DNA of 37,471 nt. It comes from an uncultured Alphaproteobacteria bacterium (lineage in GTDB: Bacteria; Pseudomonadota; Alphaproteobacteria; HIMB59; GCA-002718135). Both the position numbers and the translations under genes were made by a program. The stretch is taken from NCBI GenBank assembly GCA_902561355.1, contig CACEPG010000012.1, forward strand, positions 1-37,471, in the 5' to 3' direction. Each line of letters opens with the position of its first letter. The stretch's first letter is position 1. Shown here piece after piece: positions 1 through 9,691 of this stretch. A model generated the notes under the pieces. It did not search any database, had not been told where the DNA came from, and saw only the letters and a list, made by a program, of their open reading frames with translations.

Positions 1-1
1 A

Positions 2-553
2 CAAAATATAGAATGTGCGATTTCAATAGCTCTTTTGCTAAAAATTGACATTAAATTAATTATTAAAACACTAAATAAACTTAAGACAGCTCCAGGGAGA
101 TTGCAAAAAATTAAATTAAAAAAAGGAAAAGGTGTTGTTATTATTGATTATGCACATACACCCGATGCATTAAAAAATGTATTATTAGAAAATACCACTA
201 ATAATATTAAACCATCAATTCTTTTTGGCTGTGGAGGTAATAGAGATTTTGGTAAAAGAGAATTAATGGCTTTAGTTGCAAAAAAATATGCAAATAAAGT
301 ATATATTACGGATGATAATCCAAGAAATGAAGATCCAAAAAAAATAAGAAAAGAAATATTAAAATATTGCCCAAAAGGTATAGAAATATCTGATAGAAAA
401 ATAGCGATAAAAACTGCAATCAAAAATATGCTAGAAAATAATACTTTAATTTTAGCTGGAAAAGGTCATGAAAAATATCAAATTTTTAAAAATAAACGCA
501 TACCATTTGATGATAGTAAGGTTGCAAAAGAAGCAATAGATAAAAAAAGATGA
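2..553 (+). CDS. murE: UDP-N-acetylmuramoyl-tripeptide synthetase MurE, 3' part only
   Basis: Ligase that adds the third stem-peptide residue (meso-diaminopimelate in Gram-negatives) to UDP-MurNAc-L-Ala-D-Glu in the cytoplasm. The reading frame is open from the first bases, so the N-terminal and ATP-binding domains lie outside the window and about 183 C-terminal residues are visible. They hold DYAHTPDAL, FGCGGNRDFGKRE, the DNPRNEDP motif and AGKGHEKYQ. In the family the DNPR motif contacts meso-diaminopimelate, which supports DAP-type peptidoglycan. It overlaps murF by four bases (ATGA), implying coupled translation at the start of a long wall/division operon. Confidence 0.95.
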   Translation, partial: QNIECAISIALLLKIDIKLIIKTLNKLKTAPGRLQKIKLKKGKGVVIIDYAHTPDALKNVLLENTTNNIKPSILFGCGGNRDFGKRELMALVAKKYANKVYITDDNPRNEDPKKIRKEILKYCPKGIEISDRKIAIKTAIKNMLENNTLILAGKGHEKYQIFKNKRIPFDDSKVAKEAIDKKR

Positions 554-1935
554 TGAGTGAGAAAGAAATTATTTCATATATTATAAACAATAGTCAAAAA
601 ATTAAAATTAATAGTAATGAAATTAAAAAAAACGATGTATTTTTAGCTCTTAAAGGAACAAAATTCCATGGAAATAAGTTTATAGACAGTAGTTTTAAAA
701 ATGGAGCTAAATATTGTATTACGGAAAAAATTCCCAAATCAAAAAAAAATATAAATAAAATATTAATTGTAAATAATATTGATAATTTTTTAAAAAAAAT
801 CTCAATAACTAAAAGAAAATTGTTTAAAGGAAAAGTTATAGGAATTACTGGTAGTGCGGGTAAAACAACTTTAAAAGAGACTTTATATTTTTTTCTCAAA
901 AAAAAATTTAAAACTTCAGTTTCAATTAAAAGTTATAATAACATATTAGGGGTGATGATTTCTATTTTAAATATGGACTTGCGCTCTAAATTTGCAATAT
1001 TTGAATTAGGTACAAATAATTTTGGTGAAATTAGAAATTTAGTTAAATTAGTTAAACCTTCTCAAGTTTTCATCACCAATATTCAGTCAACACATTTAGA
1101 AAATTTTAAGACTAAAGAAAAAATATCCAAAGAAAAATCAGATATTTTTAAATTTAAATATAACCCTAATGCGGAAATATTATTTTTATTTAACACTAAC
1201 ATTTATGAGAAAATTATATTTAAAATTGCAAAAATTCAAAGATTAAAAAAAATTATTTCATTTGGAAGCAGTAGTTCACAAAATTTTGTAAAAAAAATTA
1301 TTAAAAAAAATAATTTTTATAAAATTGAATTATTTATTAATGAAAAAATAGTTAAAATTAATACAAAAGAAAATGCAATTCATAGATTACACAATTTATT
1401 GTTTGTATTAGCTTTTTTTAAAGAAAATAAAATTAATATTAATATTATAAAAAACAATTATCAAAAATTAAAACCTGTAGTTGGAAGAGGAAAAATTCAT
1501 AATTTAAAAATTAAAAAAGTTACATTAAAATTAATAGATGAATCTTATAATGCTAATCCAGAAACTATGAAGCAGAGTATTGAATATTTTTCTAGTTTAG
1601 AAACTAATAATATAAATAAAATTATTATTATTGGAAATATGAATGAGCTAGGAGTAAATTCATTAAAATATCACTATGAAGTCTTAAAATTTATCGAAAA
1701 ATTTACTTTTTATAAAGTAATTTTATGTGGTGAAATATTTAAATCAGCTATAAAAAAAATAGCTAATCCTAAAAATAAATTTATATATAAGCAAAATAGC
1801 AAGAAATTATTATATTATGTCAACAACCAAATTCATAATAATGCCATTATAATGATTAAATGTTCAAATGCTACAGAAGTAAATATGTTTGCAAAAAAAT
1901 TAATTAATAAAAATAGTGGAAGGAGTAAAATTTGA
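550..1935 (+). CDS. murF: UDP-N-acetylmuramoyl-tripeptide--D-alanyl-D-alanine ligase MurF
   Basis: Adds D-Ala-D-Ala to the UDP-MurNAc tripeptide, the last cytoplasmic step of UDP-MurNAc-pentapeptide synthesis. The 461-residue protein has the Mur-ligase P-loop ITGSAGKTTLKE near residue 100, a central domain with ELGTNNFGEI, and a C-terminal domain with DESYNANPETM and IGNMNELG. Length is normal for MurF. The start is ATGATG, so either of two adjacent codons is possible. It sits between murE and mraY as in the classic dcw order and overlaps both. Base composition is very AT-rich, like its neighbours. Confidence 0.95.
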   Translation: MMSEKEIISYIINNSQKIKINSNEIKKNDVFLALKGTKFHGNKFIDSSFKNGAKYCITEKIPKSKKNINKILIVNNIDNFLKKISITKRKLFKGKVIGITGSAGKTTLKETLYFFLKKKFKTSVSIKSYNNILGVMISILNMDLRSKFAIFELGTNNFGEIRNLVKLVKPSQVFITNIQSTHLENFKTKEKISKEKSDIFKFKYNPNAEILFLFNTNIYEKIIFKIAKIQRLKKIISFGSSSSQNFVKKIIKKNNFYKIELFINEKIVKINTKENAIHRLHNLLFVLAFFKENKININIIKNNYQKLKPVVGRGKIHNLKIKKVTLKLIDESYNANPETMKQSIEYFSSLETNNINKIIIIGNMNELGVNSLKYHYEVLKFIEKFTFYKVILCGEIFKSAIKKIANPKNKFIYKQNSKKLLYYVNNQIHNNAIIMIKCSNATEVNMFAKKLINKNSGRSKI

Positions 1936-3020
1936 TAAAATTTCTTGCAGAAGAATATTTGAGTTTATTTAGTTTTTTAAACTTATTTAATTTTATTACT
2001 TTTAGAACTGGAGCTGCAATTTTAACATCATTGTTCTTTTCACTAATTTTTGGTGAAATAATTATAAATTCATTATCAAAATTTCAACCTGCAGGTCAGC
2101 CAATAAGATCAGACGGACCAGAAACTCATATTTTACAAAAAGCAGGTACACCTACAATGGGAGGTGTTTTAATTATTTTAAGTGTGCTTATTTCATTATT
2201 ACTATGGTCTGATTTAAAAAACAATTATGTTTGGATAGGAGTTATTACAATTATAAGTTTTGGGACTATAGGTTTAATTGATGATTATAAAAAAATAAAA
2301 TTAAATTCTTCAAGTGGCTTAAAAAGAAGCGTTAGAGTTTTTTTTCAAATTATAATTTGTATGATAATTACTTATTTAATTATTAATAATTTAAATGATA
2401 ATATCAGCACAACAATATCATTTCCTTTTTTTAAAAATTTTATAATTGATTTTGGAATTTTTTATTTAATAATAGGCGTTTTTATAATTATAGGTTCAGC
2501 AAACTCAGTAAATTTAACTGATGGACTTGATGGACTCGCTATTGTTCCTGTTATGATAGTGGCAATGTCATTTGCATTTATTGCCTATGTAAGTGGAAAT
2601 ATGGTTTTTGCAAATTATTTACTCATAAATTATATTCCTGGTACAGGAGAATTGGCAGTTTTTTGTGGATCATTAATAGGAGCTGCTTTAGGTTTTTTAT
2701 GGTTTAATGCGCCTCCAGCTAAAGTGTTTATGGGTGATACTGGTTCATTAGCTTTAGGTGGTTCTTTAGGTTCAATAGCAATAATGGTTAAACACGAAAT
2801 TGTTTTAGCCATAATAGGTGGATTGTTTGTTTTGGAAACATTGTCAGTTATTATTCAAGTTATAAGTTTTAAGCTGACAGGTAAAAGAGTTTTTATGATG
2901 GCACCATTACATCATCACTTTGAAAAAAAGGGTTGGGCAGAATCTACAATAGTAATTAGATTTTGGATTATAACAATAGTTTTAGCTCTTATTGGATTGG
3001 CTACATTAAAAATAAGATAA
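1932..3020 (+). CDS. mraY: Phospho-N-acetylmuramoyl-pentapeptide transferase MraY
   Basis: Integral membrane enzyme that transfers phospho-MurNAc-pentapeptide to undecaprenyl phosphate, giving lipid I. The 362-residue protein has about ten hydrophobic segments and the family motifs: KAGTPTMGGVL near residue 70, LIDDYKK, NLTDGLDGLA, FMGDTGSLALG and APLHHHFEKKG near the C terminus. It starts with TTG; the strong ribosome-binding sequence GGAAGGAG about seven bases upstream supports this start. The start overlaps the murF stop by four bases. Confidence 0.95.
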   Translation: MIKFLAEEYLSLFSFLNLFNFITFRTGAAILTSLFFSLIFGEIIINSLSKFQPAGQPIRSDGPETHILQKAGTPTMGGVLIILSVLISLLLWSDLKNNYVWIGVITIISFGTIGLIDDYKKIKLNSSSGLKRSVRVFFQIIICMIITYLIINNLNDNISTTISFPFFKNFIIDFGIFYLIIGVFIIIGSANSVNLTDGLDGLAIVPVMIVAMSFAFIAYVSGNMVFANYLLINYIPGTGELAVFCGSLIGAALGFLWFNAPPAKVFMGDTGSLALGGSLGSIAIMVKHEIVLAIIGGLFVLETLSVIIQVISFKLTGKRVFMMAPLHHHFEKKGWAESTIVIRFWIITIVLALIGLATLKIR

Positions 3021-3022
3021 AT

Positions 3023-4354
3023 ATGAATTACATTTATGGATTAAACAAAAGTGGGCTATCTATAGCTAACTTTTTAATAAATAATGATAAAGCATTTTGT
3101 TGCTGGGATGATAATTCAACAGTTAGAAATAGATTAAAAAAAACAATTAAAAATATTAAATTTTTAAAACCTACACCTAGTAATTTAAATAAATTTAAGA
3201 ATATTTATGTAACTCCAGGCATATCTATTAATAAAGATATTTTTAAAAACTTGAATAAATATAGTTTGCTTAAAAGGGATTTAAATATTTACTATGAAAA
3301 TATTACCAATCAAAAAATTATTGCAATCACTGGAACAAATGGAAAATCAACTACTACTAAGCTGATTGGTGATATTTTTAAAAAAAAGTATAAAAAATCT
3401 TTTGTAGGAGGAAATATTGGAGTCCCTTTATGTGATTCTTTATTATCAAATAAATTTGAAAAATTTCATGTAATTGAGCTGAGTTCTTTTCAATTAGAAT
3501 TAATTAAAAACTTTAATACAAAAATTTCAATTATTTTAAATATTTCCAATGATCATATGGATAGATATAAAAATATGAGAGATTACATTAAACAAAAAAA
3601 AAATATATTAAGCAATAGTAAAGATAGTTATAATTTAATTTCTATTGATGATAAATATTGCAGAAAAATAAGTAAAAATAATATTAAAAATAAAATATTA
3701 TTTTCTATAGAAAACTCAAAAGCTAATGTTTTTATAAAAAATAATTATATTTATGATAACTATTTTTCTATTAAAAAAAAAATATTAATTGGAAAAACCT
3801 CAAAAGACTTAAATAATAAATTTAATTTACAAAACATCATAGTTGCATATATCTGCTGTAAAATTTTTAATATACCAATTAAAATATTTAGAAGTGAGAT
3901 TAAACACTTTAAAGGTTTACCTTATAGATCTCAAATTATACTAAGAAGTAATAAACTAAATATAATTAATGATAGTAAAGCTACTAATGTTGACGCAACT
4001 TTAAATAGTTTAAAAAATTTAATCAATGAAGACATTTATTTAATTGTTGGAGGAAAAGCAAAAGATAAAAATTTTAAGAATTTGTCTAAATATAAAAAAT
4101 TTATTAAAAAATTATATCTTTATGGAGAATCATCATTCTTAATTCATAATCAGCTCAAAGATTATATTAAAACTGAAATATATTCGAATTTAAAAATAGC
4201 TATAAATTCTGTATACAAAGATACAAAAAAAATAAAAACAAAATCTACTATTCTTTTTGCACCTGCATGTACCTCATTTGATCAATTTACAAATTTTGAA
4301 GAACGAGGCTTGTATTTTAATAAACTAGTAAAAGATAAATTTAAAAACAAATGA
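3023..4354 (+). CDS. murD: UDP-N-acetylmuramoylalanine--D-glutamate ligase MurD
   Basis: Adds D-glutamate to UDP-MurNAc-L-Ala. The P-loop ITGTNGKSTTTKL lies near residue 100, followed by VIELSSFQLE, SNDHMDRY and a C-terminal region with DSKATNVDATLNSL and ILFAPACTSFDQF. I take ATG at 3023, two bases after the mraY stop, because the protein then begins with the expected short strand and Rossmann-like start (MNYIYGLNKSGLS). An in-frame upstream extension to 2963 exists but overlaps mraY and adds nothing MurD-like. The product is about 443 residues, normal for MurD. Confidence 0.95.
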   Translation: MNYIYGLNKSGLSIANFLINNDKAFCCWDDNSTVRNRLKKTIKNIKFLKPTPSNLNKFKNIYVTPGISINKDIFKNLNKYSLLKRDLNIYYENITNQKIIAITGTNGKSTTTKLIGDIFKKKYKKSFVGGNIGVPLCDSLLSNKFEKFHVIELSSFQLELIKNFNTKISIILNISNDHMDRYKNMRDYIKQKKNILSNSKDSYNLISIDDKYCRKISKNNIKNKILFSIENSKANVFIKNNYIYDNYFSIKKKILIGKTSKDLNNKFNLQNIIVAYICCKIFNIPIKIFRSEIKHFKGLPYRSQIILRSNKLNIINDSKATNVDATLNSLKNLINEDIYLIVGGKAKDKNFKNLSKYKKFIKKLYLYGESSFLIHNQLKDYIKTEIYSNLKIAINSVYKDTKKIKTKSTILFAPACTSFDQFTNFEERGLYFNKLVKDKFKNK

Positions 4355-5400
4355 ACAAAATAGAAAATTGGTGGCAATCTGTTGATAAATTAAATTTTAT
4401 TTTTATCCTAGCTTTAGGATTAACAGGAGTAATTCTTTCTTTTTCTGTTAATGAAAAATTTTATTTAATTAATCGACACAGTATTTTTTTTATTATTGGT
4501 TTGTTTTTACTAATTTTTTTATCTCATCTTGATGATAAAAATATTAGAAGAATATCTTTATTCGGTTTTATTTTTTTTATTTTTTTAATATTTCTAATTT
4601 TGATTTTAGATTTTGAAGTAAAAGGTGCAAAAAGATGGATAAAATTATTGAGTTTTACTTTGCAGCCATCTGAAATAATTAAACCTTTTTTTGTAATTTT
4701 ATCTGCATGGAGTATATCTCAAACTATAAATGGTAAAAAATATTATCTGTCAGTAGCTTTTATTTTATTTGTTGTTTTAATAAGTGCTATTTTGCTACAA
4801 CCTGATCTAGGCATGACTATATTAATTGCCATGACATTTTTTTGTCAACTTTTTATTGCTGGATTGCCATTAATATTGGTCTTGGTTGGTATATCATTTT
4901 TAATTTTAATTTCTGCCGGATCCTTCTTTATTTTTGATCATGTTAGAAGCAGAATTATGTCTTTTTTAGGTGGTGCAGACACATATCAAATAGACCTAAG
5001 TATCAAAGCATTTAAATCTGGAGGAATATTTGGTAAAGGTCCAGGCCAAGGTGACTTGAAAGAAAAAATTCCTGATGCAAATACTGATTTTATATTTGCT
5101 GTAGCTGGAGAAGAGTTAGGATTAATATTTTGTTTAATTATATTGATAATAATTTTAAGTATAATTTTAAAAACATTGATTAATGTTTTAAAGATCCAAG
5201 ACCCATATAAAATGATAGCTATATCTGGATTAGTGTGTTCATTTGGTCTTCAAAGTCTAATTAATATTTTTAGTTCATTGGGTATAATCCCAACAAAAGG
5301 TATGACGCTCCCATTTGTAAGTTACGGTGGTTCTTCAATGATAGCTGTAAGTATTTTGTTTGGCTTTCTTTTATCTTTAACAAATAAAAATAATGAATAA
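4351..5400 (+). CDS. ftsW: Septal peptidoglycan polymerase FtsW (SEDS family)
   Basis: Membrane glycosyltransferase of the SEDS family that polymerises lipid II at the septum with its partner penicillin-binding protein. The 349-residue protein has about ten transmembrane segments and SEDS motifs: GAKRWI and LQPSEIIKPF near residue 100, QPDLGMTILI, the large loop with RSRIMSFLGG and GIFGKGPGQG, and PFVSYGGSSM near the C terminus. Its location between murD and murG favours FtsW over the elongation homologue RodA. It overlaps murD by four bases and murG by eight. Confidence 0.93.
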   Translation: MNKIENWWQSVDKLNFIFILALGLTGVILSFSVNEKFYLINRHSIFFIIGLFLLIFLSHLDDKNIRRISLFGFIFFIFLIFLILILDFEVKGAKRWIKLLSFTLQPSEIIKPFFVILSAWSISQTINGKKYYLSVAFILFVVLISAILLQPDLGMTILIAMTFFCQLFIAGLPLILVLVGISFLILISAGSFFIFDHVRSRIMSFLGGADTYQIDLSIKAFKSGGIFGKGPGQGDLKEKIPDANTDFIFAVAGEELGLIFCLIILIIILSIILKTLINVLKIQDPYKMIAISGLVCSFGLQSLINIFSSLGIIPTKGMTLPFVSYGGSSMIAVSILFGFLLSLTNKNNE

Positions 5401-6478
5401 AAGTTTTTTAATATTGACTGGAGGTACAGGTGGGCACGTTATTCCAGCAGTTAATTTTGGAAATTATTTAATAGAAAATAGAATTATTTGCAAAATTGCT
5501 ACTGATAAACGTGGATTAAAATATACAACTGGTTTTAATGGCGAAGTTTTCAATGTAAAATCATCTCATTTGTCAGGAAATATTTTTTTTAAATTTTTTG
5601 CAATTATAAAATTATTATTTGGTTTTTTTCAATCTTTCATTTTAATACTTAAACTAAAACCAAAAAATATTATTTCTTTTGGTAGTTATGCTGCATTGCC
5701 AGGCTGTCTTTCTCTAATCATTTTATCTAAATTTTTTAAAATCAATTTTTATATTCATGAACAAAATTCAATTATTGGTAAAAGTAATAGAATGTTTATT
5801 AAATACACAAATAAATTTTTTGTTAATTTCGATAAAAATTATAAAATACAAAAAAATTATCAAAAAAAAATCTATGTAGTTGGCTTGCCAAGAAATAAAG
5901 TAAAAATTAAACAAAAAAAACAAACTAAAATTTTTAAAGAAAAAGTTTTTCAAATTTTTATATATGGAGGAAGTCAAGGATCATTACCAGTTTTAAAAAT
6001 TTTTGAACTAATTTTGGAAAATATCCATTTTAATTATTTAAATAAAATGCATTTTATTATTCAGTGTCCTAATTTTTATAAAAAAATAATTGTAAAAAAA
6101 TTAAATAAATTAAATTGTAGTTATTTTATTGATGAATTTTATTTTAATATTGAAGAATTATTACAAAATGCAGATACTGTTATTTCAAGAGCTGGAGCAG
6201 GTACAATTAATGATATTATTATACATAAAATTCCTTCAGTTTTAATACCATTATCATTATCAAAAGATAATCACCAATATGAAAATGCACAAATTTTAAC
6301 AAAAAATAAAAGTGCAATTATTATAGATGAAGAAAATCAAAACATAAAAAAAATTGTCTATTTTATAGAACAATTAATTATTGATAAGTCATATAAAAAA
6401 AAAATAATTGATAGCTTCGATAATATAATAATTCGTGATGCCAATAAATTAATGTTAAAAGAATTATTAAATGATTAA
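5393..6478 (+). CDS. murG: UDP-N-acetylglucosamine--lipid I transferase MurG
   Basis: Peripheral membrane glycosyltransferase (GT28) that adds GlcNAc to lipid I to form lipid II. The 361-residue protein shows the N-terminal glycine-rich loop TGGTGGHVIPAV, SFGSYAALPG, IHEQNSIIGKSN, the inter-domain YGGSQGS and the UDP-GlcNAc-binding region SRAGAGTINDI. Order and overlaps with ftsW and murC are as in other dcw clusters. The middle part is unusually rich in lysine and asparagine, as is general in this window. Confidence 0.95.
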   Translation: MNKSFLILTGGTGGHVIPAVNFGNYLIENRIICKIATDKRGLKYTTGFNGEVFNVKSSHLSGNIFFKFFAIIKLLFGFFQSFILILKLKPKNIISFGSYAALPGCLSLIILSKFFKINFYIHEQNSIIGKSNRMFIKYTNKFFVNFDKNYKIQKNYQKKIYVVGLPRNKVKIKQKKQTKIFKEKVFQIFIYGGSQGSLPVLKIFELILENIHFNYLNKMHFIIQCPNFYKKIIVKKLNKLNCSYFIDEFYFNIEELLQNADTVISRAGAGTINDIIIHKIPSVLIPLSLSKDNHQYENAQILTKNKSAIIIDEENQNIKKIVYFIEQLIIDKSYKKKIIDSFDNIIIRDANKLMLKELLND

Positions 6479-7859
6479 AAAATACAAAAATATAAAAATT
6501 CATTTCACCGGAATTGGTGGAATTGGCATGTCTGGAATAGCTGAGCTAATGCATGATTTAGGATATTTAGTGCAAGGAAGTGATTTAAAACCTAGTGAAA
6601 ATACAAAAAGATTAGAAAAAAAAGGTATAAAAGTTTTTATAGGTCAAAAAAGAAAAAATATAGATACAGTAAAAGCAGTAGTTTTTTCTTCTGCAATTAA
6701 AAAAGATAATCCTGAAATTAGAGAGAGTAAAAAAAACAAAATACCTCTGATAAGCAGAGCTGATATGCTAGCTGAACTTATGAAAACAAAAAAATCTATA
6801 GCTATTGCTGGATCCCATGGCAAAACAACTACTACAAGTCTTGTTGGGAATATTCTTGATCAAGCAAAATTTGATCCAACTATAGTTAATGGAGGTATTA
6901 TTAATTCTTATTCAAAAAATAACAGATTTGGGAAAGGTGAATGGATGGTTGTTGAAGCAGATGAAAGTGATGGTTCTTTTTTAAAACTGCCTCATCAAAT
7001 TTCAATAATAACTAATCTAGACATTGAACATCTTGATTTTTACAAAAATAAGGAGAAATTGTTTGAAGCATTTGAATTATTTATACAAAATTTGCCTTTT
7101 TATGGAACAGCTGTTGTATGTTTAGATGATAAAAATTTAAAAAAAATAATTAAAAAAACACATACTAGAAATTTAATTACTTATTCAATAAATGATAAAT
7201 TAGCTGATGTTTATATTGATAATATTATTTACAAACAAAATATAACTAAATTTAGAATAAATATTAAAAAAAAGATTTATAAATACAAGGGTAGTTACAA
7301 TTATTCAATAAAAACAATAGGTAATCATAATGTTCTTAATGGATGTGCAAGCATAATAACAGCTTTTTTGGTTGGTGTAAAAAATCAACATATTAAACAG
7401 GCTTTAAAAAACTATATTGGTGTTAAAAGAAGATTTACGTATTTAGGTAAAGTAAAAAACTCACTAGTATATGATGACTATGCTCATCATCCAACTGAAA
7501 TTAGAGCTACTTTAGCAGCAGCAAAAAAAATAAGAAAAAAAATTATTGTAATTTTTCAACCACATCGTTATTCACGAACTAAAGTTTTAATTAATGAATT
7601 TGTAGAAGTATTATCAAAAATTAAAGAACTTTATTTACTTAAAACATATAGCGCGGGTGAAAAAACAATTAAAAAAGCTACTTCTGAAGCATTGATAAAA
7701 AAAATTTCAAAGTATAAAAAAAATGTTAAATATATTAAAAATGAAAATAATTTATATGAATTATTAATAAATCTTTCATCACAAAAATCTATTATAATAT
7801 TTATGGGAGCAGGATCAATCACAAGAATTGCTGATGAATTTATGCAAAAAAATGATTGA
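6471..7859 (+). CDS. murC: UDP-N-acetylmuramate--L-alanine ligase MurC
   Basis: First amino-acid-adding Mur ligase, joining L-Ala to UDP-MurNAc with ATP. The 462-residue protein starts with the UDP-binding loop FTGIGGIGMSGIAELM, then the P-loop IAGSHGKTTTTSL near residue 110, EADESDGSFLKL, TNLDIEHLDFY, and the C-terminal YDDYAHHPTEIRAT and IFQPHRYSRT motifs. These identify MurC rather than the other Mur ligases. It overlaps murG and murB by eight bases each. Confidence 0.96.
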   Translation: MIKKYKNIKIHFTGIGGIGMSGIAELMHDLGYLVQGSDLKPSENTKRLEKKGIKVFIGQKRKNIDTVKAVVFSSAIKKDNPEIRESKKNKIPLISRADMLAELMKTKKSIAIAGSHGKTTTTSLVGNILDQAKFDPTIVNGGIINSYSKNNRFGKGEWMVVEADESDGSFLKLPHQISIITNLDIEHLDFYKNKEKLFEAFELFIQNLPFYGTAVVCLDDKNLKKIIKKTHTRNLITYSINDKLADVYIDNIIYKQNITKFRINIKKKIYKYKGSYNYSIKTIGNHNVLNGCASIITAFLVGVKNQHIKQALKNYIGVKRRFTYLGKVKNSLVYDDYAHHPTEIRATLAAAKKIRKKIIVIFQPHRYSRTKVLINEFVEVLSKIKELYLLKTYSAGEKTIKKATSEALIKKISKYKKNVKYIKNENNLYELLINLSSQKSIIIFMGAGSITRIADEFMQKND

Positions 7860-8745
7860 TAAAATAAAAAAACTTGAACCAAAGCTTAAAAGTAAATTTT
7901 ATTACAATTTTGACATGGAAAAATTAACATGGTTTAGGGCGGGTGGAAAAGCTAAAATACTAGCAATCGTTGAAGACTCTAAGGAGCTAGATATCATATT
8001 AAATTCTAAAGATGATTTAAAATTTTATATTATTGGTGCTGGATCAAATTTACTTGTTAGAGACAAAGGTTTCAATGGTATTTTGATAAAACTTGGTAAA
8101 GGATTTAATAAAATTGAGATCAATCAAAATAAACTTATAGTTGGTGCAAGTATTCTAGATGTTAATTTATCAAATTTTGCCAAAAGAAATCGTATTTCAG
8201 GTTTTGAGTTTTATATTGGCATTCCTGGAACTATTGGTGGAGCAATAAAAATGAATGCTGGTTGTTTTGGTTCTCAAACATCAGATATTTTAAATAATGT
8301 TAATGTAAGTAACAATTCAGGTGAAAACAAAAATATTAAAATTAACGAATTAAATATGGCTTATAGGTCTTCAAGCATTTTGGATACAAATGTAATTACA
8401 AGTGCAGAATTTAATATAAATTATGGCAATATAAAAGAAATAGAAGAAAAAATAGAATATATAAAAAATCAAAGACAAAAAAAACAACCAATAAAAGAAA
8501 AAACTTCAGGAAGTACTTTTAAAAATCCTTCAAATAATTTTGCTGCTAGATTGATTGAAGAATCTGATTGCAAAGGATTAACTGTAGGTGATGCTGCTGT
8601 TAGCAATCATCATTGTAATTTTTTAATTAATAAAGGAAATGCAACAGCAAAAAATCTAGAAGATTTAGGAAAAAAAATTATAGAAAAAGTCTTTAATAAA
8701 TTTGATATAAAACTTGAGTGGGAAATTAAAATAATTGGAAATTAA
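7852..8745 (+). CDS. murB: UDP-N-acetylenolpyruvoylglucosamine reductase MurB
   Basis: FAD-dependent reductase that makes UDP-MurNAc with NADPH. Motifs seen are TWFRAGGKA at the N terminus, GAGSNLLVRD, IPGTIGGAIKMNAG, AYRSS and SGSTFKNP, which carries the serine expected to protonate the intermediate. I place the start at ATG 7852, eight bases inside murC; an in-frame ATG at 7828 would add eight unremarkable residues deeper inside murC. The protein is about 297 residues, in the range for the shorter MurB type found in alphaproteobacteria. Confidence 0.93.
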   Translation: MIDKIKKLEPKLKSKFYYNFDMEKLTWFRAGGKAKILAIVEDSKELDIILNSKDDLKFYIIGAGSNLLVRDKGFNGILIKLGKGFNKIEINQNKLIVGASILDVNLSNFAKRNRISGFEFYIGIPGTIGGAIKMNAGCFGSQTSDILNNVNVSNNSGENKNIKINELNMAYRSSSILDTNVITSAEFNINYGNIKEIEEKIEYIKNQRQKKQPIKEKTSGSTFKNPSNNFAARLIEESDCKGLTVGDAAVSNHHCNFLINKGNATAKNLEDLGKKIIEKVFNKFDIKLEWEIKIIGN

Positions 8746-9691
8746 ATTGAAAAAAGTTCTAATATTAGAAGGTGGTTTTAATGAAGAGCATGAGGTTTCT
8801 CTGAGTACGGGACATCAAATAAAAAAGATTTTAAACAAATTAAAAATTGATTTTAAGACATTATTAGTTAATCCAAATTCGTTTGATATTCAAATTAAGA
8901 AATTTCCAAAAAATTATATATGTTTTAATGCTTTGCACGGACCATTTGGTGAAGACGGTAAAATACAAATTATATTAAAAAAAAATGGTTTTAAAACAAC
9001 TCATTCAAGCATTTCATCATCTAAAAATTGTTTTAATAAAGTCAAATCAAAAAAAATTATTCAAAGTTTAAATATTCCTACACCAAAATTTTTTGAAATT
9101 AAAACACAATATTTAACTAATGAATTTTTAATAAAAGTAAAAAAAAAATTAAAAAAGTTTATCGTAAAACCAAATAAAAGCGGATCTAGTTTTGGAGTGG
9201 AAATTATTAAAACTGATTACGAATTTAAAAAATTTGTTAAAAATTTACATAATTATAAAGAAATTATCAACAAGCATGATTCATTAATATTTGAAGAATA
9301 CATCTCTGGAAAAGAATTAACTTCAGCGGTAATAAGTCAAAATAATAAATTAATTGCATTAGATGTAACAGAAATCAAAACTAAAAATAAATATTTTGAT
9401 TATAAAGCAAAATATACCAAAGGTTTTTCAAAACATATATTACCTGCAAAAATTTCAAAAAAGAATTATAATAAGTGTTTGAATTATGCTTTAAAAGCAC
9501 ATGAAATTTTAAAATGTAATTCAATTTCTAGAAGTGATTTTATATACAGTAGCAGCAAAGATAAAATTTATTATCTTGAAACAAATACACAACCAGGTAT
9601 GACTAAGTTATCACTAGTGCCTGAACAAGCAAAGTTTAATAAGATTTCTTTTGAAAAAATCATATTAGAGCTTCTAATTAATGCAAAATGA
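8735..9691 (+). CDS. ddl: D-alanine--D-alanine ligase
   Basis: ATP-grasp enzyme that makes the D-Ala-D-Ala dipeptide used by MurF. Visible motifs are GGFNEEHEVSLSTG at the N terminus (the family usually has Ser where this has Asn), LHGPFGEDG, KPNKSGSSFGV, LIFEEYISGKE, DFIY and YLETNTQPGMT near the C terminus. The 318-residue length is normal. The start is TTG at 8735 or TTG at 8747; both precede the conserved strand KKVLILEGG and I cannot separate them. It overlaps murB if the first is used and ftsQ by four bases. Confidence 0.92.
   Translation: MEIKLKKVLILEGGFNEEHEVSLSTGHQIKKILNKLKIDFKTLLVNPNSFDIQIKKFPKNYICFNALHGPFGEDGKIQIILKKNGFKTTHSSISSSKNCFNKVKSKKIIQSLNIPTPKFFEIKTQYLTNEFLIKVKKKLKKFIVKPNKSGSSFGVEIIKTDYEFKKFVKNLHNYKEIINKHDSLIFEEYISGKELTSAVISQNNKLIALDVTEIKTKNKYFDYKAKYTKGFSKHILPAKISKKNYNKCLNYALKAHEILKCNSISRSDFIYSSSKDKIYYLETNTQPGMTKLSLVPEQAKFNKISFEKIILELLINAK

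Noticed and set aside
2963-3022. N-terminal extension of MurD
   Set aside because: It overlaps the end of mraY and adds residues unlike any MurD start; ATG 3023 fits the family.
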